Shown here piece after piece: positions 7,848 through 13,619 of a stretch of 14,838 nucleotides of DNA (position 1 is the stretch's first letter; each line of letters opens with the position of its first letter). The stretch is from CAYRWM01 sp964428055 (GTDB lineage Bacteria; Bacillota; Clostridia; Christensenellales; Christensenellaceae). The stretch is from the NCBI GenBank assembly GCA_964428055.1, contig CAYRWM010000038.1:1-14838 (forward strand), given 5' to 3'. The notes under the pieces were generated by a model that was given only the letters and a program-made list of their open reading frames with translations, had not been told where the DNA came from and ran no database searches. The translations under genes were made by a program, and so were the position numbers.

Positions 7848-7881
7848 AAAATTGGTGTCAAAATTGGTGTCAAAATGGTGT
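7848..7881 (+). repeat. Short tandem repeat, 12-nt unit AAAATTGGTGTC
   Basis: Two perfect 12-nt units (7848-7859, 7860-7871) and a shortened third (AAAATGGTGT, 7872-7881). A related pair lies at 8079-8101. Confidence 0.75.
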
Positions 7882-7973
7882 AAAATAGGAATATAGGTTA
7901 GAAAAATGGCTCAAAATAAGGGGGTTTCAGTAAAAAATGAAACTAGGAGTAGTCGAAAACTAGCCAAAAGAAC

Positions 7974-8001
7974 AGGGCTTCTCAAAACTCGATGAAGCCC
8001 T
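7974..8001. terminator. Strong hairpin, possible terminator (orientation unclear)
   Basis: AGGGCTTC (7974-7981) and GAAGCCCT (7994-8001) are perfect complements around a 12-nt loop. The plus-strand tail is ATAAATCCTTTT and the minus-strand tail is GTTCTTTT, so neither has a strong T-run. It sits between the two TGG-rich repeats. It could be an old terminator of a lost plus-strand gene or of the leftward defence genes. Confidence 0.45.
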
Positions 8002-8078
8002 ATAAATCCTTTTGCTAAGCGATTTTTGATACACCTGATTAATCACACATTTCCATGCTATTCGCTAAAGGTCAATAA

Positions 8079-8101
8079 AAAATTGGCGTAAAAATGGCGT
8101 A
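8079..8101 (+). repeat. Second TGG-rich repeat pair (AAAATTGGCGTA / AAAATGGCGTA)
   Basis: Same architecture as 7848-7881 (a TTGG unit then a TGG unit) with GTGT replaced by GCGT. In the plus frame it reads KNWRKNGVK versus KNWCQNGVK at the first site, suggesting diverged duplicates. Confidence 0.65.
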
Positions 8102-8153
8102 AAACTACTTGGGTCCAATACAACACTTTACCGACTTTATTATAATAATTGTT

Positions 8154-8180
8154 TTACAGTAATAGAACTTCCTAAGTACT
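8154..8180 (+). repeat. Left copy of a diverged direct repeat bracketing the CBASS and ATPase/TOPRIM genes
   Basis: TTACAG, TAATA and TTCCTAAGTACT occur here in the same order and orientation as at 12050-12079. The last 12 nt (8169-8180) are identical; overall 24 of 27 bases match when three bases are gapped. Could be an att-like boundary or a shared regulatory site. Confidence 0.45.
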
Positions 8181-8268
8181 GATTTTTTATTTTTGTTATA
8201 TATGATTCCAACATAACTATCTAAACAAATCATCAATCAAATCACAGTTTTATAATAATGAGTAACGA

Positions 8269-8856
8269 TTAAACTGGTTTAAAAATCATCGAACCACTAG
8301 TTTTGCGGCTCGTATAATAGTTTCCAACTAATTCTCCGGAATCTTCAATCCACAATTCTGAAGTACCTTTATGGATTGTATTTCTGTCGACCAATTCTGC
8401 TCTGGGCTCATTTTGATAATTATAAATAATTCGTTTTGAATCACTTATAGTATCTATTGTCGACAGAACAGAATAACTCCTACTCTCTCCTGATTTAAAC
8501 ACTATTGAGACATTAAGGTATGTCTGCTTGATTTCAAGCCTGGCATCATATGTTTTGTTCTCGCTCTGCCAGTCTGAAACAAAGGTCCCCGTATATTGCT
8601 TTGCAAGTACTGGCATATCTACAAACTTGTTAATGAATTTCCACTTCCAAGCGACTTTATTAAAGAATGCCATAAATAAAAACATCAAACCAATAGCCTC
8701 ACCAGCATAACTAAACACATTGTAACCAAGGATACCCCATGCTGCCTTACTAATGCAATCGCCAAGTTCATTTTTGGCAAAAACACATCGTACGACAAAG
8801 AGAATAATTGCGATCCAAATACTATATTTCACAAACTTTTTATACGACTTCTTCAT
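8269..8856 (-). CDS. cap15: Cap15-like CBASS effector (two TM helices plus beta-barrel)
   Basis: A 195-residue membrane effector. TM1 is at about residues 9-27 and TM2 at about 47-65. From about residue 87 a soluble beta-rich domain runs to the end: YTGTFVSDWQ, LEIKQTYLNVSIVFKSGESRSYS, RIIYNYQNEP, GTSELWIEDSGELVGNYYT, SGSMIFKP. This order matches Cap15, whose eight-stranded barrel binds a cyclic dinucleotide and whose TM region disrupts the inner membrane. The ATG overlaps the CD-NTase stop by ATGA (8853-8856), so the two are translationally coupled as a minimal type I CBASS operon. No ubiquitin-like (Cap2/Cap3) or HORMA/TRIP13 genes are present. Ligand and clade cannot be read from sequence alone. 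I see no clear terminator after it. Confidence 0.82.
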   Translation of the reverse strand: MKKSYKKFVKYSIWIAIILFVVRCVFAKNELGDCISKAAWGILGYNVFSYAGEAIGLMFLFMAFFNKVAWKWKFINKFVDMPVLAKQYTGTFVSDWQSENKTYDARLEIKQTYLNVSIVFKSGESRSYSVLSTIDTISDSKRIIYNYQNEPRAELVDRNTIHKGTSELWIEDSGELVGNYYTSRKTSGSMIFKPV

Positions 8857-9794
8857 TCACCATACCCCAAATAATTCCATGCGTCATATAGCCATTGTTT
8901 TGCATCTTGATCTGTCCACTTTCTTCCTCTAAAGAGATAGAGCATTTTACTGACTTCTAGCCATTCCGTATGCTTTCCATCTTTGATTGTATTGTATAGA
9001 TATATGATGGCCTGCTTCACTGTCTCAGTCCACGTTGAGTAACTAGTGATAGTTGAATTAGGAATATTCCATATAAGGCATTCCACCAAAAATGAGGTGA
9101 TTTTATTTCCGTCGGCCTTTTTCTCATCAAGCATCTCATTCCGAATGTGTTTCATTATTCTTACAAGCTTTTTATACTTGTAAATCGTTCCATTGTTTTT
9201 GGTTCTGCCATTAGCAATGTGCTCTTTGGGATAGTTCTGAACTTCTTCTCCCTCCTTGGACTCAAACCATGTTCCTTCAACGTAACGACCAGAATCTGTA
9301 CTTCCCAAATAATAGTAATTCCTAAGTTGAAATGCAGGGACAACATCGGCTTTGACGTGGTAGGTATTCTCATCTATTTTCAGAGATTTATCACCATCTG
9401 AAACATACTCTGATCCGAACTTTGACTGAAGAGCGCTTTTGACCATATCCCTGTAACGCAAAAAAGTAAGTGCTGCGTCGCTAAAGCCATAATCCTCTAT
9501 TTTTTTGCCATCCGGATATACCCCATAAAAAACATCTTTGAGCATCACACAGACATCCACATCACTCTCAGAACGAACGTTAGTGTTGTTTGCATACGAT
9601 CCCTGGATGAATATCTCAATGTCCATGTGCTTTAATTCTTCGCTACTATCGATAGCAGCTTGAATCATCTTTATTGCATTATCCGAGCGCTGCTTTTCTG
9701 TGTCAGAAAGCGGCGCAGTCCATGATTGTAATCTCTCTTCAGAATATTTCACTTTTGTTCCTTTCGTTCGCTCCTTGTAGCTTTCACTTTGCAC
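8853..9794 (-). CDS. CBASS cGAS/DncV-like nucleotidyltransferase (CD-NTase)
   Basis: A 313-residue enzyme expected to make a cyclic oligonucleotide on phage infection. The nucleotidyltransferase core is visible: GSYANNTNVRSESDVDV gives the GS motif (65-66) and metal-binding D78 and D80, and the third acidic residue is D150 in VKADVVPAF. The C-terminal helical half has KITSFLVECLIWNIPN, typical of CD-NTases. I start at GTG 9792-9794 behind GGGGAG. A second GTG at 9750-9752 behind AAAGGA would give 299 residues with the whole core intact. It is coupled by an ATGA overlap to a Cap15-like effector, so the product is probably a cyclic dinucleotide, but clade and base choice are not determinable here. 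It begins 106 nt after the TOPRIM-like gene, possibly on one transcript. Confidence 0.88.
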   Translation of the reverse strand: MQSESYKERTKGTKVKYSEERLQSWTAPLSDTEKQRSDNAIKMIQAAIDSSEELKHMDIEIFIQGSYANNTNVRSESDVDVCVMLKDVFYGVYPDGKKIEDYGFSDAALTFLRYRDMVKSALQSKFGSEYVSDGDKSLKIDENTYHVKADVVPAFQLRNYYYLGSTDSGRYVEGTWFESKEGEEVQNYPKEHIANGRTKNNGTIYKYKKLVRIMKHIRNEMLDEKKADGNKITSFLVECLIWNIPNSTITSYSTWTETVKQAIIYLYNTIKDGKHTEWLEVSKMLYLFRGRKWTDQDAKQWLYDAWNYLGYGE

Positions 9795-9900
9795 CTAAAA
9801 ATGCTCCCCAAATAACAACTTGCCCCTTAATATGTGCAAAACCTAAACAATATTACCCTCTCGTAAGGTGTGTTTTGGAAAGGTTATGGGTATTTATACC

Positions 9901-10503
9901 TTAAACTTGATTAATTAGGGATAAACAGTAATCAACATACTCTAGGATATTTGTTTCTATAACTTTTCGAAGCTTTGTTGAGAGAATATGAATCTGTTCA
10001 AGCGTATCATAAGTAAAAGGATTCTGATTAATCGGAAATACTTTGCTGTAATAACTACCCTTTTGAGAATCGGGAATTTTTTTTGCCATGATTCCGGCTT
10101 TTATCATAACTTCTTCAAGATTTGGAGAGTTATATATTGGTACAATATATTCTTTAAGGCAACTACTCTCAAACATCCTTCCAGATATATAATCCTCCCT
10201 TGCTTTATCGGAACAATCATCTGTATCCATGATAATAAACAGTCTGAAGTTTTTTAGAGTTTTATCTTTTTTGTCATATTCTATTGAGTAAGTTTCAGCA
10301 AAACTTTTGAGACTATTATATGGTTTACTACAGAACAATTTTTGTAATCCATTGATTTGAATACTATTCTTCCCTTTATTGTTGTCAATAATTATTATTG
10401 GTAGATGGAGATTCGTATATATGTAACTTGCAAGAATTCGTTCTGATTTCCCATGTACAATAACGGCTGCTTTTTTGTATTGAGCAGGAGTATACTTCTT
10501 CAT
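9901..10503 (-). CDS. Small TOPRIM/RloB-like partner of the upstream AAA ATPase
   Basis: A 200-residue protein whose ATG overlaps the ATPase stop (ATGA, 10500-10503). The N-terminus has AAVIVHGKSERILASYI (about 12-28), like a TOPRIM/RloB first strand but with H before G where TOPRIM nucleases usually have catalytic E. Then come LFIIMDTDDCSD (88-99), the D-x-D strand of TOPRIM folds, and IYNSPNLEEVM (123-133), like the C-terminal NPxxE block of RloB. The arrangement parallels RloA/RloB, AbiL-type and PARIS modules, where an AAA15 ATPase partners a TOPRIM-type or RloB effector. The exact family is not certain. Expected role: nuclease or sensor effector held by the ATPase; inference from context and motifs. 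Confidence 0.65.
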   Translation of the reverse strand: MKKYTPAQYKKAAVIVHGKSERILASYIYTNLHLPIIIIDNNKGKNSIQINGLQKLFCSKPYNSLKSFAETYSIEYDKKDKTLKNFRLFIIMDTDDCSDKAREDYISGRMFESSCLKEYIVPIYNSPNLEEVMIKAGIMAKKIPDSQKGSYYSKVFPINQNPFTYDTLEQIHILSTKLRKVIETNILEYVDYCLSLINQV

Positions 10504-11837
10504 TCAGCATCCTCCTGATTAACAACAGCGGCTCTTAACTCTTCGACTATTTCTCCATATTCTATCTCGTCAACAACAGGTACACCCCCAAACAAACCCT
10601 TTATATACATAGTCCGAGCATTATTTGTTCCATGTATATCGTATTTATCAAGACAATGTACTTCTTTGTTTCCTAGATAGTCAACATTAATAACGTATAT
10701 CGACTGTGGGCGGAGCTTCTCCAATAAATAAGTATTATGTGTTGTAATAATTAACTGTCCATTTATCCATTCATCTATTGATAAAAGCATAGTTCTAAGT
10801 AGTAAATCGTGTATTCCTGTATCAATTTCATCAAGAGCAATAGTTCCACCTAAGCAGGCTCCCAACAAATCATTGATCATAAACAAAATACGTTTTGTTC
10901 CTTCTGATTCCTCTTGAAAATTAATACTCCTAACTTGTCCGCCAATCATTTTCTCAACATATAGTCTATAATGCAGATTCGATCCTTCAAGATTCCTCAT
11001 ATAGAAGACTCGCTTTATATCAGAATAAGCTTGAGTAAAAAAGTTATTTAGAATACGTTCAGTTTTGTCTAATGCATTCTCTTGAAAAACGGCAATCAAT
11101 CCTTCAAGAGGATTCTCTATTACACCTTGATAATTCACATTAGCGTTCTGGCTTTTAAAAGCACCAATCGAATGCTTCGCAGTCAAAAACAGAATCATAT
11201 TTATTGGTTCAAACACGTAGGGCAAATAACACTTTTTTATATAATCCGCATTCTTGCTTTCCCGCTCATTGTTGAGAATACTCAGAAGAGAATGCTTGCC
11301 CCAATACTGGTCGATCAAAGTTGATAATTCGCGTTCTGCTTCTTTAGTCTTAAAGAAGCTCCCACAAAAAGACTTTTCAATCCCCCCGTCTTTCAATGAG
11401 AAATCGAATACAACTCCGCTCTGTTTCCCTGTAAAATAATATAATTTCTCTTCAACAAACCCTTCTGCAAATGAAACTGAATAGTAACCAGAATGATTGT
11501 TATATATAAAACCTAATTCTATGGTAGTTGGATCCTCACAATCAATCATTCTATGATCTGCCATTACCTTTTGAAATGATAACATATTATCATTTGCAAG
11601 GGATGCAAGTAGTGCATCTGGCAAAGATCCGGACTTATGCATTTGTTGCAGAGTCACCATATGAAATGACTCAAGCGAAAGACGTAAAAAACTTAAACTA
11701 TCAACAAAATTAGACTTACCGCTTCCATTCTCACCATAAACGGCAACGAACTTTTTATATGACTTTTTTCCTTTTCGGAAATCAAACCTTGTATTCTTAA
11801 ATGATTTAAAGTTCCTCAGTTCTACATAAGTAATCAT
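10500..11837 (-). CDS. AAA15/OLD-like SMC-type ATPase, defence-associated
   Basis: A 445-residue ATPase. It starts ITYVELRNFKSFKNTRFDF, followed by Walker A GENGSGKS (35-42). A long middle region comes next, then a signature-like SEGTKR (311-316), Walker B TIALDEIDTGIH (332-343) and the H-loop TTHNTYLLE (365-373). The tail NARTMYIKGLFGGVP is typical of AAA15/RloA-like proteins. There is no C-terminal TOPRIM; that function seems split off into the next gene, coupled by ATGA overlap. It would hydrolyse ATP and gate the partner protein during phage attack, as in RloAB, AbiL or PARIS; which system this is cannot be settled here. The ATG at 11835-11837 has GAGGTAG upstream, and a near-consensus sigma-A promoter lies about 37-65 nt before it. 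Confidence 0.8.
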   Translation of the reverse strand: MITYVELRNFKSFKNTRFDFRKGKKSYKKFVAVYGENGSGKSNFVDSLSFLRLSLESFHMVTLQQMHKSGSLPDALLASLANDNMLSFQKVMADHRMIDCEDPTTIELGFIYNNHSGYYSVSFAEGFVEEKLYYFTGKQSGVVFDFSLKDGGIEKSFCGSFFKTKEAERELSTLIDQYWGKHSLLSILNNERESKNADYIKKCYLPYVFEPINMILFLTAKHSIGAFKSQNANVNYQGVIENPLEGLIAVFQENALDKTERILNNFFTQAYSDIKRVFYMRNLEGSNLHYRLYVEKMIGGQVRSINFQEESEGTKRILFMINDLLGACLGGTIALDEIDTGIHDLLLRTMLLSIDEWINGQLIITTHNTYLLEKLRPQSIYVINVDYLGNKEVHCLDKYDIHGTNNARTMYIKGLFGGVPVVDEIEYGEIVEELRAAVVNQEDAE

Positions 11838-11873
11838 CCTTACTACCTCATTTTAATAATGAACTACTTCTTA

Positions 11874-11902
11874 ATAATACCCCCGTTTCCTCCGTGTGTC
11901 AA
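11874..11902 (-). promoter_or_regulatory. Sigma-A promoter for the ATPase/TOPRIM (and perhaps CBASS) genes
   Basis: On the minus strand TTGACA (11897-11902, perfect -35), 17-nt spacer, TATTAT (11874-11879, five of six bases of the consensus -10). It sits about 37 nt before the ATPase ATG. The best promoter in the window. Confidence 0.8.
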
Positions 11903-11947
11903 TAGACATATCCAGAAACAACATAAAATATGTTAAATTTGAGTATG

Positions 11948-11969
11948 TTATGCGAGGCATATCGCATAA
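11948..11969. promoter_or_regulatory. Operator-like inverted repeat upstream of the ATPase promoter
   Basis: TTATGCGA (11948-11955), 6-nt spacer, TCGCATAA (11962-11969): perfect 8-bp arms, the shape of a dimeric repressor site, 46 nt upstream of the -35. A smaller AACATA-AAA-TATGTT repeat lies at 11920-11934. No regulator gene is adjacent. Confidence 0.4.
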
Positions 11970-12049
11970 TATCTATAACAATGGCAAAATGACTACCCCA
12001 GGGAATACTTTCTTGAACATGAACCTCAATCGCATTTATGCTATTATAC

Positions 12050-12079
12050 TTACAGACTAATAAGGTTTTCCTAAGTACT
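12050..12079 (+). repeat. Right copy of the diverged direct repeat
   Basis: Shares TTACAG, TAATA and the final TTCCTAAGTACT with 8154-8180 in the same order and orientation. It overlaps the left two-thirds of the 28-bp palindrome. Confidence 0.45.
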
Positions 12080-12090
12080 TAGGAAAACCT
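12063..12090. repeat. Perfect 28-bp palindrome
   Basis: Arms AGGTTTTCCTAA (12063-12074) and TTAGGAAAACCT (12079-12090) around GTAC, which is itself palindromic. It lies 55 nt past the Ntn-hydrolase stop. It could form a 12-bp hairpin with a 4-nt loop (terminator-like, but without a T-run) or bind a dimeric protein or recombinase. Confidence 0.85.
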
Positions 12091-12145
12091 ATAACAATTC
12101 TTCTTTTCATGCTCCTTACGAGATTCTGCAAAGTACAAATTCAAA

Positions 12146-12856
12146 TCATTTTAAGTCTTCTTTTTGCAACCAATTAGCGGAGTTTGGTGTAATTACCAAA
12201 ATATCAACAGATCCTCCTACAGTTTCTACTACGTTCTTAAACCTCATTGTCTGAATAGTAGCTTCAACTGCGTACCTGGCAAAATCGACTGCATCTTGAA
12301 GAGTGAAATAGTTCCAAAGGATAGAATTAAATGGTAAATCTTCATACTTCCCATCTGGAGTTATTAGTGCAACATTCTGTATTAGTCTTGTTAGAGTAAG
12401 TGTTTCTCCTTCCCAAGTGGCCCCTTGCAACTTAGTATCAATAAACTCAATGTTTTTTGTTTTAACATTCAACTTGCACAAAACTTGCTTTCTCTTGCCG
12501 TTTACAGTATCATACCCCGCAATAATAAAAACAGTATCAGGAACAGTCGAAAAGCCATTAAAGTAATCAATTATTATCTGCGGCATACTTTCAACTAAAC
12601 AGTCTTTTGATATCCTTTCGCGGATCATATCCTGAATAAAACCAGTTATAGGCTTATCAAGAAACGTGGCTTCTCCACAAATGGATATACCTGAATCATT
12701 GGGACACACAAAAGTCTTTTCCGTAGAATCTGTAGTATGTATGCCTATATTGTTTTCAACAGTATTTCCGTTAATAAAGGTTGTATTATACGTGGTTCGC
12801 CGATCGCTTGCCAACACAATTCCTTCATCAACATGTACAGCTATCAAAAATGACAT
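12146..12856 (-). CDS. Stand-alone proteasome-beta-like Ntn hydrolase with predicted N-terminal Ser
   Basis: A 236-residue protein. I chose the ATG at 12854-12856 because GGAAAGGTGG precedes it by 9 nt and it places the catalytic residue directly after Met. The start SFLIAVHVDEGIVLASDRRTT matches the N-terminal strands of proteasome beta, HslV and Anbu proteins. After Met removal Ser is residue 1, D17 falls exactly at the conserved Asp, and K46 (TEKTF) aligns with the catalytic Lys33 region after an insertion of about 13 residues. The middle has DTVFIIAGYD, as in the family's central sheet. Ser instead of Thr is unusual, and no unfoldase gene adjoins. Function and substrate are unknown. It lies alone between the ABC ATPase and the defence genes, so a defence or stress link is positional inference. 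Confidence 0.75.
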   Translation of the reverse strand: MSFLIAVHVDEGIVLASDRRTTYNTTFINGNTVENNIGIHTTDSTEKTFVCPNDSGISICGEATFLDKPITGFIQDMIRERISKDCLVESMPQIIIDYFNGFSTVPDTVFIIAGYDTVNGKRKQVLCKLNVKTKNIEFIDTKLQGATWEGETLTLTRLIQNVALITPDGKYEDLPFNSILWNYFTLQDAVDFARYAVEATIQTMRFKNVVETVGGSVDILVITPNSANWLQKEDLK

Positions 12857-12967
12857 TTGTTTATACCACCTTTCCAATTATAGAATCAATATGTTAAACA
12901 AAAAACACATTATGTTATTTTAATTTATCATTTTCAGATAATCCGTCAGGTTTTACAAGCTTTACTT

Positions 12968-13597
12968 TTACTCTGCTGCTAAGAGTCCGTCCTTGAGCTG
13001 AAGCACTTCATCAGCCTGATTGGCTACGTCTCTGGAATGAGATACCACTATAACGCACTTGTTGTAATCTCTTGCGCTCTTAATAAGCAGTTTTGCGATG
13101 TCGTCCGCCGTTTTCTCATCCAGATTTCCGGTAGGCTCATCGGCAAGTATTATCCTTGCGGGTGAAGCAAGAGCTCTCGCAACAGCGACCCTTTGCTGCT
13201 CACCGCCTGAAAGCTTAAGAACGTTCCTCTTCGCCTGCTCAGGCGTGAGTCCCACAGCTTCAAGATAAGGCAGAGGAGATTCTTTTGTTGTTAGGCTAAC
13301 GTTCTCGGCGGGTGTCATATACTCAATGAGGTTATAGTTCTGGAACACAAATGCTATATTCTTTGCTCTGTGCTGCTCAAGACTTATCTCGCTTATATCT
13401 TTCCCGTCAACAAATATCTTGCCTGATCTCGGCACGTCCAGACCGCCTATGACGGACAGCAGAGTCGTCTTGCCGCATCCCGAGTGTCCGACTATTGCAT
13501 AGACCTTGCCGGCTTCAAACTCCTTCGATATCCCGTTAAGTACGGGATTGCTCTTATAGTAATAGTATTTTATATCCTTTAATTCCAATATAGCCAT
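12968..13597 (-). CDS. ABC transporter ATP-binding protein (LolD/MacB type)
   Basis: A 209-residue ATPase powering an FtsX/MacB-type transporter. Visible motifs: Walker A GHSGCGKTT (37-45), Q-loop FVFQNYNLIEYMTP, signature LSGGEQQRVAVARAL, Walker B RIILADEPTGNLDEKT and H-loop VVSHSRD. The C-terminus is short relative to most LolD/MacB-family ATPases (about 220-230). It starts with GGAGG 9 nt upstream of the ATG and 22 nt after the stop of the right-edge permease, so the two form an operon. It is the only ABC ATPase in the window, so it may also serve the five permeases at 1-6666, which lack one nearby; that sharing is inference. I found no clear terminator between it and the Ntn-hydrolase gene. 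Confidence 0.93.
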   Translation of the reverse strand: MAILELKDIKYYYYKSNPVLNGISKEFEAGKVYAIVGHSGCGKTTLLSVIGGLDVPRSGKIFVDGKDISEISLEQHRAKNIAFVFQNYNLIEYMTPAENVSLTTKESPLPYLEAVGLTPEQAKRNVLKLSGGEQQRVAVARALASPARIILADEPTGNLDEKTADDIAKLLIKSARDYNKCVIVVSHSRDVANQADEVLQLKDGLLAAE

Positions 13598-13619
13598 TAA
13601 TAATACCTCCGACCTTTGA

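Larger units (their letters stand above)
7797..8268. other. 472-nt gene-free stretch with repeats and hairpin; possible integration scar
   Basis: No credible gene on either strand between the Cap15-like stop and the region upstream of the sigma gene. It holds the TGG-rich repeats at 7848-7881 and 8079-8101, the hairpin at 7974-8001 and the left copy of a direct repeat at 8154-8180. Read on the plus strand, the first repeat encodes KNWCQNWCQNGVK then a stop, which resembles the C-terminal ends of some clostridial tyrosine integrases from memory. An integrase remnant is therefore possible but unproven. Confidence 0.4.
11838..12145. other. 308-nt intergenic regulatory stretch
   Basis: Between the Ntn-hydrolase stop and the ATPase start. 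It holds the sigma-A promoter (11874-11902), small inverted repeats (11920-11934; 11948-11969), the right direct-repeat copy (12050-12079) and a 28-bp perfect palindrome (12063-12090). No credible coding sequence on either strand. Confidence 0.6.

Noticed and set aside
7838..7888. Short plus-strand peptide MPVKNWCQNWCQNGVK as a real gene
   Set aside because: Too short and repeat-driven with no convincing ribosome site; better treated as a remnant or repeat.
9889..9900. GGTAT-TT-ATACC inverted repeat after the TOPRIM-like gene as a terminator
   Set aside because: Two-nucleotide loop, five-bp AT-rich stem and no T-run.
12877..12882. TATAAT as -10 promoter of the Ntn hydrolase
   Set aside because: Its start site would fall inside the ribosome binding site at 12866-12875 and there is no matching -35, so this promoter could not support the chosen start.
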